Assembly (NCBI RefSeq): GCF_018446385.1
Contig: NC_055988.1
Span: forward strand, 58,739,788-58,803,787
DNA from: Zingiber officinale
Lineage: Eukaryota; Streptophyta; Magnoliopsida; Zingiberales; Zingiberaceae
DNA: 64,000 bases
Direction: 5' to 3'
Shown here: piece after piece, positions 10,638 to 23,035 of the stretch
Numbering within the stretch: the first letter of the stretch is position 1
How the letters are laid out: each line of letters starts with the position of its first letter
Program-made: the position numbers and the translations under genes
The notes under the pieces: model-generated
Databases searched by the model: none
The model's input: only the letters and a program-made list of their open reading frames with translations
What the model was told of the DNA's origin: nothing

Positions 10638-13546
10638 TGGTATTAGCTTTAGACATACCAACAACCTCCTTCCCCCTCCATCTTCCCATCCTTCTCTCTT
10701 CTTCTACTCATATATCAATGGTCGAACAAACCAAATTCCATCCTGCTCTGGCTATAAATAATGCCAAAAACTTCACCTTCATTACTCTAGAGATGGAAAA
10801 GGGACACTATTCTTCATGAACGGAGTTGTTTAAAATTCATTACCGAGCATACCAAGTTATTGATCATATTATCCCACCAAAATCGAAGCCAACTGAAACA
10901 GAATAAGAAGAGGCTATCGAGACTAAGAAAGCATTATAGTCGCGCTTGGATGCAATAGTCCTTCAATGGATTTATGGTACGATACGATCTCCACTAATCT
11001 CTTGCATACCATCTTGGAATCGGATTCAACTGCACGGCAAGAATGGGAATGATTGCAAAATTTTTCCAAGATAACAAAACTTCTCATGTCATTTACTTGG
11101 AAAACCACTCACGTTCAGATGAATAATTATCCTAACATCTCGATCTATTGGCAAGAACTCAAAATGCTTGCTGATCAACTCTCTAATGTTGGTGCACTGG
11201 TTTCAAATCAACAATTAGTTCTTCAATTAATTGCGAGTTTAAATGAGAACTACGATGGTGTTGCTACATTCATTCAATAGAGTGATCCTTTACTGCCTTT
11301 TTACGAGACATTATCAAAGTTAATCCTTGAGGAAACTCAAAAGGCTAAATAAGCACAGTCGCCGCCGCCAGCGCTACCGGCACCACTCTCCTCACTACCA
11401 ATGGTTCCATTGATGTTGCGTCTGACTATGGTCAAAGTTCGATATCACGTTCTGGTAATACATCAAACTGTGACAATAATGGTCAGAAATGTGGTTAGAA
11501 TCGCAATAATAATTAAGAAAAAAATAGTGGCGGTAGAGGAAAAGGTTGTGGCAGTAGTAACCACGCCTGTGGACAACAATAGCAACATCCGTGGCAACAG
11601 TAGCAATCGTACCAGTGGGTACCATACCCACTATCGGGGTCTTGGGGACAACAAGCATGGGTTGCACCGCCTTGTCCTTACCTCACCTAATCATGGGTTC
11701 GTCCACCTCCTACTCGTCAACCTAGAATTCTAGGCAATTATCCACCATAGGCATGTAATGCCCAAGTGTCAATCTCCTTCGAGCTATACACCTACTAATA
11801 TTGATACAGCGATGCTCAATTTGTCTCTTAATGTTCCTGATGAAAAGGTACATGGATACCGACGTAACCTCACACATGACTGCATCTCAAGGTACTCTCA
11901 TGTCCTATTTTAATATAAGCAATAACAAAAATATTATTATTGGCAATGGATAGGAAATTCCAATTCGTAGTTATGGACAAAAATCTCTTTCCCCACCTCA
12001 CCTACCTTTAATTCTAAATAATGTCCTACATGATCCAAACCTAATTAAAAACCTAATCTATGTGCGTCGTTTCGCCATTGACAATAATGTTTCCATTGAG
12101 TTTAACCCATTTGGTTTTTCTGTGAAGGATTTTTGAGCGGGGATGCCATTAATGAGATGTGATAGCATCGAGGATCTATATCCTCTCACCACCACCTCTC
12201 CATCAATCTTTGCAAATCTTTCTCCTACTTTATGGCATAATCATTTGGGGCATCTAGGAGTACTTGTTTTACACTCACTTATGAATAATAAATTTATTAA
12301 CTGTAAAGTATCTTCATGGTCTTTTGTTTGTCAATCTTGTATTTTTGGAAAACATGTTAAGTTGTCATTTCTTGTTTCAAATTCTTGCACTAAAAAGCCT
12401 TTTAATATAATACATAGTGATTTGTGAACTTCATCGATTTTAAATTCAGCAGGTTATAAATATTATATTCTTCTCTTGGATGATTATACTAATTTCTTAT
12501 GGACATTCCCTATTGAAAGAAAATCACAAGTTCCTTCCATTTTGTTATCTTTTAGTGCACTCATTCAAACTCAATTTGAGAAAAATATTAAATGGTTTTA
12601 GTGTGACAATGGGAGGGAATTTAATAACTAGTCATTTAAGCAATTTTGTCATACTAATGGTATGATGTTTCATTTTTCTTGACCTCACACTTCTCCACAA
12701 AATGGCAAAGCCAAACGTAAAATATGAGTAATCAATAACTTGATTCAAACTCTTCTTGCTCACTCTTCTATGCCACTATCATTTTGGCATCATACTCTCA
12801 AAATGGCAACATAACTATTAAACATTCTCCCTAGCAAGATACTCTCCAATTATTTCCCAACTCAATTTCTTTACCATCGGGACCCTTTCTACACACATTT
12901 ACTGGTGTTTGGGTATTTATATTATCCTCTCATTCCTTCCACCACAATACACAAGCTACATGCTCATTCCACCTCCGGTGTTTTCTTGGGATGCCCACTC
13001 AATCATAGACGATATAAGTGTTATGATTTGTCTAGTCAAAAAAATAATTCTCTTGAGATATGTTATTTTTGATGAGTCCAACTTCACGTTTGCCACTCTA
13101 CACACTCCTTTCCACTCCTATGATTTTTTGAGTGATGGTCTGCATCCCCTTTTGCACCATCATCTTCACAGTCAATGTAACATAATCTACTAGCAAGAAC
13201 AAGAGTCCACTATCGTCCAACGTCCTCCACCGGCTCAATTCAAACCCACATCTCGACCTGCGTCAAACAACACTTCTCCACGACCCATCCCACCTTGAAC
13301 AACCCAACCGTTAGCATCCTCCCCTAACCCACACCATTACCAAACAAGCCAAGCCTTATCTCGATCCATTACAACCTGCAGCATGCATGGAATTTTTAAT
13401 CCAAACATCAATTCAATTTGATATCTTCGGTTACATCATCCTCTATTCCCCATAACCTGAATGCTCCCTTGTCCGACCAGAATTAGAAAGCGGCCATGTC
13501 AAACGAATATGATGCTCTTATTAACAATAAGATGTGGGAGTTGGTG
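10638..13546 (+). pseudogene. element C gag and integrase remains
   Basis: The gag domain (UBN2 type) is readable in 11053-11280: 'FSKITKLLMSFTWK…WQELKMLADQLSNVGA…LVLQLIASLNENYDGVATFIQ'. The zinc-knuckle region is not readable. The GAG-pre-integrase segment is at 12143-12427 (LWHNHLGHLG…CQSCIFGKHVK…HSDL). The integrase core follows in broken frames to about 12900, with the remains of the D…D,E core (DDYTNFLWTF, CDNGREF, SPQNGKAKR). The RT lead-in 'KAAMSNEYDALINNKMWELV' ends at 13546, where the gypsy-type LTR begins. Stops and frameshifts are scattered throughout, so it makes no product. Confidence 0.82.
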
Positions 13547-14247
13547 TGTAATATATCAAAAATATAGCTAAGGATTTAAAATAATTAAATATTAATATAA
13601 TTAAATTATTTTAAGGGAAATAAATATATTTTAATGGATAATATATCAGGAAATAAATTTATATAAATTTATTGGAATTTTTTAGATTTTAAAGAAATTA
13701 TTTTTAGATTTTATGGGGTAAAAGAAAAGTATGTTTAGGAATACTTATTTAAAATGTGAGTTGATTATGCATATAAGCCTAAGTTGAATTATCAAACCCT
13801 AGATCCAAATCGTGTGATTGTTTGCTTTATCGCGACGCCACACTCAAACACGCTTGTTGCCGCCGTCGAGTGCTGATCACGATCCATGCTCGCCTCCATA
13901 GCCATTGGAACCACAAATAGCCCCGCTGGCTCTCTCCCCTCCTCTCCGATGGGACCTCGTGATGATAGTGTCATCGTGTGATCCGAGCCAACGCGGCGTC
14001 TTCCTCATGTGCTTACAACGCTCCTCTTTGCCACGCAGCCGATCAGAGCCCATGCTGTGTCTATTTCCTTCCCTTTGTGTCGTCTTCCCCGAGCAGCAAC
14101 CACCCTCATTCGACCTAGCACCGCTATTGTTAGTGAGCCGCCACTGCCTCACACTTGTGCATACCAACCACTGCCGTCAACACCATGCAATCAAGCTAAT
14201 TAACACTTCAACGACTAACAGTCATCCTAATTTCTAACTAAGAGGCA

Positions 14248-14641
14248 TGTAGATCTATATTCTAAATGCATGATAGACGAATAATATAAAATTAAAGCGG
14301 TAAAAACTTACAACGATCTCCCGCAGATCCGCAATCGGCAATGGCGAAAACTCGAGCGATCTCCTGCAAATCCGTAATCGGCAATGACGAAAACTCGCTG
14401 TCAGAAGAGCGATCACAAGATCGGAAAGCCCTCCGCAATTCCACAAACCAAATCCCACCGTCTTGGATATTCACCTCTTACTCTCGTCTCCAACTCTTTC
14501 TCGCAATTTCACACACACCTTATCCTTGGACGCACCCCCTTTATATAGGGAAATAAATTAGGGGCATAATGGACTTTTCCATTATGAGTAGTAGGGAACA
14601 TGGGTCATGTTCCCACATCCCCACTCTCTCCATTTCCAACA
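14248..14641 (-). repeat. 3' LTR of element D, 394 bp, with an internal 41-bp duplication
   Basis: On the plus strand it runs from TGTAGATCTATATTC to CATTTCCAACA and matches 22684-23035. It carries a second copy of a roughly 41-base unit (GCAATGGCGAAAACTCGAGC / GCAATGACGAAAACTCGCTG around 14336-14400) that the other LTR has only once. Confidence 0.92.
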
Positions 14642-14655
14642 TCTCCCACTCGTCC
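14642..14655 (-). other. polypurine tract of element D
   Basis: On the minus strand it reads GGACGAGTGGGAGA directly before the 3' LTR. This is the expected plus-strand primer. Confidence 0.75.
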
Positions 14656-15907
14656 AAGGTAAGCCACTAAGACTTGTTCATTCAGGTAAGTCACAAAGAT
14701 TAGTAAGTCACATAGACTATTAGAGAGTTTGGTCACATAGACCATATGAGAACATCCAATCCATACTTAGAGAAAATGGTTCGTGCGACAGCAAGCACAC
14801 TGAGCGATAGTTGCTAAGAAAATTGTTGCACCTTGACTTAGCCGCTCTTTGAGCAATCAATGCTAATAAAGTTATTGCACTTTACTTAGCTGCTCAAATA
14901 AATTAGAGACACACTCTTTATGGCGCATAGCCACTTTCCTAGTGGCGCATAGCCTTTATCCAGGATCCATCCAATCTTCAAGTGACACACAGCCATTATC
15001 TTGGAGATATCCATGTCTTGCTATTTACCCAGATTAAATAATTTTCATTTACATCGATATGAACATCTCTAATCCCTTATAATGACCATTATGTCATGAG
15101 CATGTTCCATATCCTATATTCACATTCATTTCCATACATAACAGGAATGGGTCGACCAGTGAATAACAACAAAAGATGTAAATATATTTAATCTTCCTTT
15201 TTAGCTAGAATCAATTTATTTTAATCAGTCGCTTCCTAGTTATGCTCCATAGACCGAATCATCCATAGCCATAGGATACACGCTAAAGTAGCAGACATTG
15301 ATTAAAACTTCAAGTAAACAGCTAAATAGTCACTAAGGCAAAAAATTGAGATTAACATATAATCTCAAAGGTCTCACATAGTAGAGAAACAGAGATTCAT
15401 TCTCCTACTACCTTTATTGTCGCAATAGCACATGTGGTATGAATCACATGCTACGATGTTATTCTCTTTACTAAAAAGAGTGCATGTTGTCTTCAAATTT
15501 AACATCGTACAGATTTTGATCTAGACATACTTAACGTCTAATCCTGAATTCAACATATGAATTCTAATCTGGCCTTCAACAAGTTCAGTAAATGGTGGGT
15601 TCATTTACTTAGATCATTATTTACACATAAATAATCTCATCTTAACACAATTATCAAGGCGGCCTCAACTTATGAATCTGTCTCTAATTTCATAATTTCA
15701 GCTACGTAAGTTGTTTCATAAGTAATGGTCTTACCCCTATTTATACTTAAAAAACAGAGATGATTGTCCCTGTGAGTGGACCAATCTTCACCTGCAAACA
15801 TGCTCACCGAGATCTTATATGAATGTAACAAATACAACATATACACTGAATAAATTATGGCAAATGACACAATCGAAACATGAAGTCTGATTGTTATTTT
15901 AATGATG

Positions 15908-18900
15908 TTACATTCTACGAAGTTCCAAAGACTTTACATGTTCTTTAAATGACTCTTTAGTCATTGGCTTAGTAAAAGGATCTGCAAGCATAACATGTGT
16001 AGGGACATATTCAAGAATCACTTTTCTTTTAGCCATAATATCCCTTACAAAATTATATTTAATTTCTATATGCTTGCCTTTGCTATGATATTTGGGATCC
16101 TTGGAAAAAGCTATTGCAGCTTGACTGTCACAATAGACAGTTACTGGACTCCCACTATCCTCAGCAATTTTCAGATGCTTCAGAAACCTTCTCAACCAAA
16201 CTGCTTCTTGCACAGCTACTGAACATGCCATATATTCAGCTTCCATAGTCGACAAAGCTACACAAGTTTGTTTCTTGCTGTTCCAGGAGATGGCGCCACC
16301 ATTTAGCAAGAATGCATAGCCTAATGTGGATTTTCTATCATCCAGGTCTCCAGCCCAATCTGCATTTGAATAACCTTTCAGACTCATATCTGATCCTTGA
16401 AAACAGAGACAATAATCTGTTGTCGCCTTCAGATATCTGAATATCCTTTTTACTGCTTTCTAGTGTCTTGGTCCTGGGTTTGACTGGAAGCGACTGACCA
16501 AGCCCACAACATAGATGATATCGGGACGTGTACACAACATAGTGTACATCAAACTACCAATAGCACTGGCATATGGTTTTTTATTCATCTCAGCTATTTC
16601 CTCTAGAGTTTTAGGACATATACTCTTGCTCAACACAATACCTTTCACAATAGGTGTATGTTCTATGTTGCAATTAGACATGCTGAAATGATGTAACATC
16701 TTATTTATATAAGACTCTTGTGACAAACCCAAAAGTCTTCTCTTATGATCTTCACTCCTAAGATGTATTCAGCTTCTCCCATATTTGTTGTATCAAATTG
16801 TGATGACAGTTACTTTTTGACTTCATTCACATATCTTATATCATTTCCAGCTATCAGCATATCATCAACATATAATGATAAAATGACATACTTTCCTTTT
16901 TCCCTTTTCAAGAAAACATAATGATCCTCATTGATCATCTCGAAATCATAAGATAAAATGACTTCGTTAAATCTTATGTTCCATTGTCTTGACGCTTGCT
17001 TTAGCCCATATATAGACTTTCTAAGTTTGCATACTTTCTGCTCTTAGCCTTCAGCAATGAAACCTTCTGGTTGAACCATATAGATTTCTTCATCAAGAAC
17101 ACCATTAAGGAAAGCGGTTTTTACATCCATTTGATGTAATTCCAAGTCATAATGTGCCACAAACGCCAAAATAACTCTTATTGATACAAATTTCACTATA
17201 GGAGAAAATGTCTCTTCACAGTCAATACCCTCCATTTGGGTATATCCTTTTGCAACTAAACGAGCTTTGTATCTGTTAATCGATCCATCTGCTTTCCTCT
17301 TTATTTTGAGAATCCACTTATTCCCAATAACCCTTCGGCCCGAAGGAAGATCGACTAAGTCTCAAACATGATTTTGAATTATGGACTTCATTTCTTCAAC
17401 CATTGCAGCTTTCCATTTTTCTCTAACTCTACATTCCAATGCTTCCTCAATGGATTGAGGTTCGTCATCGTCAATTGGAAGTGTTACCAATGCCTTATTC
17501 TCAATATCAAACCTCTTCTTAGGTTTGATCTTACGAACACTTCTCCGTAAGTTGGGCTGTTGAGAAGTCAACTCATGACTCGACATATCACTCCCACTCG
17601 GTTGACTAGACTCAGGTATCCCTTTTGACACCTCTCTTGTTGACAATATCTCATCCTCCTCAAATAGAGGAACATTTTTATCAACATCACCTCTGATTGG
17701 GAACTTTGTTTTGAGAAAAGTCGTATCTCTCGAGTCTATTTCGGAGATGGTTCCATCTAGTTGCTCACCTATGAAAATATAACCTTTGGAGGTCTCATGA
17801 TATCTTATAAAGATACATTTCTTACCCCTAGGCTCTAGTTTTCCATACTTATGAGAACTATTATGAACATAAGCAGCTGACCCCCAAGGTCTCAGATTAC
17901 TCAAATCTGGTTTTCTGCCTGTCCAACGTTCATATGGGGTAGATGGAACTGACATTGAAGGCACTTTGTTAAGTATATAGGCTGCAGTTAATAATGTATC
18001 TCCCCAATAGGAGATTGGCAAATTAGCTTGCGCCATCATAGACCTAACCATTTCAAGAAGAATCCTATTTCTTCTTTCAGCTACCCCATTTTGCTGTGGA
18101 GTTCCAGGGATTGTAAGCTGTCTAATAATCCCTCTATCATTACATATTGTCTTGAACATATCAGACAAATACTCTCCTCCACGGTCAGTGCGTAAAGCCT
18201 TAACTTTACGTTCTGTTTGATTCTCAACTTCGTTCATATAACGAATGAAGCAATCTAATGCTTCAGATTTGTGAGAAATCAAATACACATGACCGAGCCT
18301 AGAGAAATCATCAATAAATGTAATGAAATAGGAAGCTCCATGTCTAGCCTTGACATTCATTGGACCACAAATATCCGAATGAATTAACTGCAATGTTGAT
18401 TCAGATCTAATAGTCTTACCAAATGGTTTCCTAGTTGCTTTTCCAGCAAGACCTAATAGGAGATTGACAAATTAGCTTGCGCCATCATAGACCTAACCAT
18501 TTCAAGAAGAGTCCTATTTCTTCTTTCAGCTACCCCATTTTGCTGTGAAGTTCCAGGGATTGTCAGCTGTCTAATAATCCCTCTATCATTACATATTGTC
18601 TTGAACATATCAGACAAATACTTCCCTCCACGGTCAGTGCGTAAAGCCTTAACTTTATGTTCCGTTTGATTCTCAACTTCGTTCATATAACGAATGAAGC
18701 AATCTAATGTTTCAGATTTGTGAGAAATCAAATACACATGATCGAACCTAGAGAAATCATCAATAAATGTAATGAAATAGGAAGCTCCATGTCTAGCCTT
18801 CACATTCATTGGACCACAAATATCCGAATGAATTAACTGCAATGTTGATTCAGATCTAATAGCCTTATCAAATGGTTTCCTAGTTGCTTTTCCAGCAAGA

Positions 18901-20348
18901 CAATGCTCACATATAGACAATTGAATCTTAGCCTGAGTGCCCAATAGACCCTCTCTAGCTAACCGATTCATACGTTCTTGTCCTATGTGTCCTAATCTAG
19001 CATGTCAAATCTCATCAGTTATATATGCATCACTAGTTAAAGCAATGTTTGAAAAACAACCATCAATAGCATAATTGACATCTGGCTCTACATCAAGAAC
19101 CATAAAACCATTTGTTAAAAAATCATATCCGATTGACACTGAGCCAATCTTAAGTTCAACAGACCGATTGTAAAAATTAATACAATAACCTAAATCAAGA
19201 AGACATGTAACGGAAACATGATTCCGTCGAATTTCAGGAGCATACAGGACATCATGTAGAAACAAAACTCTACCTCCACGGAGGTTGAGTTTGCAAGTGC
19301 CGACTCCTTTGACTTCAACTCTTGCATTGTTTCCCACATAGATCCACTTATTGCCAGCTGGTACCCGACGGTACTCAACAAATGTAACTCATTCCCGAGC
19401 TACATGGTTGGTTGCTCCCGAATCTATAATCCACAAAGGATAAGAATCAGCTAACAACACTGAACTAGCAACAAAATGCTCTTGAAAAGAAGACACACTT
19501 GGATTTACCTTTTTTGGCTCAGTGCACTCCCGAGCAAAGTGGCCATTTTGGCCACAGTTAAAATAAGTCAACTTGTTTTTAGGTTTCTTTCCAGTCTTCT
19601 TTACTATCTTCTTGATTGGGCCTTGTCCCACAACAGCAGCTTCCCTCTTCTTTCCCTTCCCTTTCTTGAACCATTTCTTTTTCTTGGATCCATATGATCC
19701 AACAGAACCTACAGCTACATAGGCTTGTCCAGAAATCCTTGCAGATTCAACTCTCTCCGCCTCCAATTCTACATGGCGTGAGACGTCAGTGAAAGTCTTG
19801 ATACTCTCACTGTGAGTTAGAGTCTGCTTCATGGTCTCCCAAGAATCTGAAAGTGAACGAATAACTTCTTGAACCTGTTGTTCATCAGTCAACTCATGAC
19901 CAGCAGTTTTAAGCTCCCGAATCATGTTCGACATCGCCCTGAGGTGTTGAACCATTGATACATTCGGACGCTTTTTGTAGCTGTCAAACTTGATTGTCAG
20001 CTGTCGAAGCTTGCTCAGACTTACTCCACTGTATTTTTCTTTAAGGGCTACCCAGACTGCATGAGCCGTAAGATATGACTCCTACTCAAAAATTAGGTCG
20101 TCTACCATTGAACTAATCAATATACCCTTTGTAGTGGAGTCCTTTTTCTTCCATGCCTTATAGGCATTAAGATCTCGTCTGTGTTGTGCAGTGGGACCAT
20201 CTACAGGTACTTCCATAACCTGATTTATAGCCTCTAGAACTTCTTGTTCCTCAAGTACATATTGTATCCTGAGGTGTCAGATCTTATAGTTATCCCCATT
20301 AAGTTTTTCACCTTTGTTGAGTTCAGCTATTATGTTTTTGGTTGCCAT
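15908..20348 (-). pseudogene. element D gag-pol polyprotein, broken
   Basis: The ATG is at 20348 (MATKNIIAELN). Gag runs to a zinc knuckle, YFNCGQNGHFARECTEPKK, near 19520-19570; the first Cys of the CCHC box falls inside 'FNC'. Protease follows with 'WIIDSGATNHVA' near 19400-19435. The GAG-pre-integrase part is at 18900-19000. Integrase has HSDICGP and 'DRGGEYL…QQNGVAERRNR'. RT has 'MDVKTAFLNG' (17120) and YVDD (about 16865). RNase H has STMEAEYMA and ends at 15908. Defects are in-frame stops at 20277-20279 (TGA, Trp expected), 20082-20084 (TAG), 19389-19391 (TGA) and 19005-19007 (TGA, Trp expected), frame changes in RT near 16400-17040, and a 449-bp tandem duplication in integrase. No functional product is expected. 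Confidence 0.92.
18003..18900 (-). repeat. 449-bp tandem duplication within element D integrase
   Basis: Two head-to-tail copies, about 18003-18451 and 18452-18900, share 'TTAGCTTGCGCCATCATAGA' and end in 'TCCAGCAAGAC'. They differ at scattered single bases. The unit is not a multiple of three, so it breaks the integrase frame. Border positions are uncertain by a few bases. Confidence 0.88.
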
Positions 20349-20790
20349 AATCTATCATAAATAAACACATTATTTAGTATTTAGTGTATATTATATGTAT
20401 GCAATTTATGATTGAATTAATATTACTTTGAGTTGGTTTACAAAATCAAGTGACAACTATGTTTTTACTCATCATCCGTGTGACAAATCAAATTAATATT
20501 AGTCAATTCTATTACATACATCCCAACAAACGAACTAATCATTTATAATATCATGAATTCTTTAATTAAATGAACTAATCATTTAATATATCATATTTTT
20601 TTTTAATTAAATGAACTAATCATTTAATGCATCATGAACTAATCATGCATCATGTCAAGCAAACAACATAAATAAATGAACATATCATTAATATAAAATT
20701 ATGCTGCATATTATTAACATATAACTAACTGACATGAATGAAATGGACTAGATATTGTTCATACAAAACGACAATAAAAATAACAGAACT

Positions 20791-21369
20791 CTAATAAACT
20801 AGATAGGTAACTACCACTCCCACTAGGACAGACACTAGTGCAGTGGCCAAAATAATCCCTCTCAGCCTGGACTCATTTGGGGTAATCGCAGGCAGGACAA
20901 CTTCAAGATTTTCAATTAGATCCCACACACACTCTCCCAGATCCTCATCAGATTCATCTGGATCCTCCTCTGGATCTTCAGGATCTTCTGAATGCTCTTC
21001 AGATTCTTCTGGATCCTCCTCTGGAGGATCTTTAGGATCTTCTGAATCCTCTTCAGATTCATCTGGATCCTCCTCTGGGTCTTTAGGAATCCAATAGAGA
21101 TGAAGCAACTATCTGCACATCTCTGAATACGAGATGTGTCCATCATAATCATCCCAAAGATGGAATGTTATCTGCCTAAGGTTTCCCGGCAGTGAATAGA
21201 CTAGAGCAAATCTTCTGTGTGTGTCTTGGACTGAAAATTCTTCTCGCTCGAGTTTCCAGAACAACCGATCGAGCCGACCAATAAGCCATCTGAGTCCTTG
21301 AACAGGGTCGAAATCAAGCTCCTTAATCTCCTCCCAAAGCTCATGTTGTCGTAAATCAGGACTAGCTAT
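20791..21369 (-). pseudogene. extra ORF upstream of gag in element D: acidic repeat protein with C-terminal membrane segment
   Basis: On the minus strand a 193-codon frame starts right after a splice-acceptor-like site (TTTTTTCAG at 21378-21370). It has one internal stop (TAG, 21109-21111). The first 86 codons form a charged, Trp-rich domain (ELWEEIKELDFDPVQGL, then GRLDRLFWKLEREEF) that I do not recognise. After the stop come about 50 residues of acidic repeats built on D/E, P and S (EEDPDESEEDSEDP). A hydrophobic stretch (IILATALVSVLVGVVVTYL) ends the frame four residues later. Gag starts 440 bases further downstream. Copia elements do not normally carry a gene here. The env-like ORF of SIRE-type copia lies after pol, so this is not that gene by position. 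It may be an element gene made from a spliced RNA, or a captured host fragment. The role is unknown. Confidence 0.6.
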
Positions 21370-21378
21370 CTGAAAAAA

Positions 21379-22670
21379 TTGAAAATAAATAAGTCAGTAC
21401 AAAACCGACTAACCAGTACAAAATCGACTTATTTCAATTTATACAGGCATAGTACCAACATAATAAATCAATAAAAATAAATCTTCTCGATTTTCAGGAG
21501 TTAAGTCGACAATTAGAACTAATCTAATTGGTCAGACCCATTGGATCGGTTGATTAGGGATCCAGATCTTAAGCTCGGTCCATTGTCCTTAATTAGAACT
21601 AATCTAATTGGACAGGGATTTTTGTGCCTATGTTCTGTTACTTTTTCTCTAGGTCCATTCTACCAATTTCACACTTATTGATCAAACTCAAGTCCGTTTG
21701 ATCAAACTAATGTCCATTGGTTTAAGTTCGACCAATTAGAACAAATCTAATTGTTTTGATCAAATCTGACCCAATAGAACAAATCTGGTCATTTGATCAT
21801 ATTTGGTTCAAGTCCAATTAATCAACCCAAATTGATTCGGGTTTAGATCAAATTTATTTGATTAAATTAACTAATGATTTAATCTAAATTAGGTCTAATT
21901 GGACCAATCAGGTTAAACCCATATAATTAATTAAAAAATAGATCAATAATCCTAATTTTAATTAATTTCACCATGCATAATTTTTTTTTTAAACACCGAA
22001 GCTAAAAAAAATTTTGCAAGAAGAGCCATTCGAAACCAAAAAGTTTCATTTTTTTTTTCTAAAATTGCATGCAACACCTTTTTTTTTTATATATATATAT
22101 AAATTTGATTTATTTAAATCAAACTTTTCCTCATAAAATCTTTCCTCACGAAGCACGTTCTTCTTTTTTTTTTTTTAGCATCGCGTTTTCTCCGCCGCCC
22201 ACTGCCCACGCCCGCTAGCCACGTTCGCACGCCGCACATCGTGCACGTTGTGCACGCTGTCTTTCCCACGACGAACACGGGTTGCAACGCGAGGTAGCCA
22301 TGATCACTTCGCCGGCCAACTTGGAAGTTATCGCCAGCCTCTGCCGGTGGTAGCCGGTTCTTTCCAACACCAAAAACCAGTCAATTTTAGGCTCGACGAG
22401 ATCACCGACAGTGGTTCTGCCTGTCCTAGCCACCAACACATAGCCGGCCAGGCAAGACGCCAACGACGGCCACGGACTGCAAAACGTGTATGCTACGATG
22501 CCAACAACGCCAACGCCGACAAATCCAACGGTCTTGATTTTATAAATTTGGCACAACGTGTATGCTACGACACATTAGTCGTGCAAAACAACGATGGGAA
22601 ATGACAAAACGAGGAAACATTCGTACGACAATTTCATAATTCGTCTATAAGTATTTAGAAATAACTACGC
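21379..22670 (-). other. long leader of element D between primer site and extra ORF
   Basis: This is about 1.3 kb. Near the primer site (22200-22600) it is GC-rich and holds a 113-codon minus-strand frame (22215-22556) with hydrophobic and Arg/Cys-rich parts and no recognised domain. 21430-22160 is AT-rich, with short repeats of 'AATTAGAACTAATCTAATTG' (21512-21535 and 21591-21614) and 'TTTGATCAAA'-like words. The stretch behaves like an intron: it ends in a pyrimidine tract and CAG at 21370. Confidence 0.45.
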
Positions 22671-22682
22671 GCTCTGATGCCA
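22671..22682 (-). other. primer binding site of element D
   Basis: On the minus strand it reads TGGCATCAGAGC, one base from the 5' LTR. It differs from the usual TGGTATCAGAGC at one position. Confidence 0.88.
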
Positions 22683-22683
22683 A

Positions 22684-23035
22684 TGTAGATCTATATTCTA
22701 AATGCATCATAGATGAATAATATAAAATTAAAGCGGTAAAAACTTACAGCGATCTCCCGCAAATCCGCAATCGGTAATGGCGAAAACTTGCTGTCGGAAG
22801 AGCGATCACAAGATCGGAAAGCCCTCCGCAATTCCATAAACCAAATCTCACCGCCTTGGCGATATTCACCTCTTACTCTCGTCTCCAACTCTTTCTCGCA
22901 ATTTCACACACACCTGATCCTTGGACGCACCCCCTTTATATAGGGAAATAAATCAGGGGCATAATAGACTTTTTCATTATGAATAGTGGGGAAGATGGGT
23001 CATGTTCCCACGTCCCACTCTCCCCATTTCCAACA
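22684..23035 (-). repeat. 5' LTR of element D, 352 bp
   Basis: It starts TGTAGATCTATATTC and ends CCCATTTCCAACA on the plus strand, and is followed by the target duplication AGGCA. It differs from the left LTR by scattered substitutions and by lacking the 41-base duplication. Confidence 0.92.

Larger units (their letters stand above)
14248..23035 (-). mobile_element. element D: complete but decayed Ty1/copia, minus strand
   Basis: It is flanked by a perfect 5-bp target duplication AGGCA (14243-14247 and 23036-23040). The LTRs are 394 bp (left, the 3' LTR) and 352 bp (right, the 5' LTR). On the minus strand the order is 5' LTR, primer site, a 2.3-kb leader holding an extra ORF, gag-pol, polypurine tract, 3' LTR. 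The total is 8.8 kb, long for a copia with such short LTRs; the excess is the leader. It lies within the arm of a gypsy-type LTR. Confidence 0.93.

Noticed and set aside
13792..14237. Overlapping ORFs on both strands before element D
   Set aside because: GC-rich leader of the gypsy-type LTR; no frame is better than the others and none has a known domain.
20843..21097. Ser-rich plus-strand ORF
   Set aside because: It is the antisense shadow of the acidic repeat in the extra ORF of element D.
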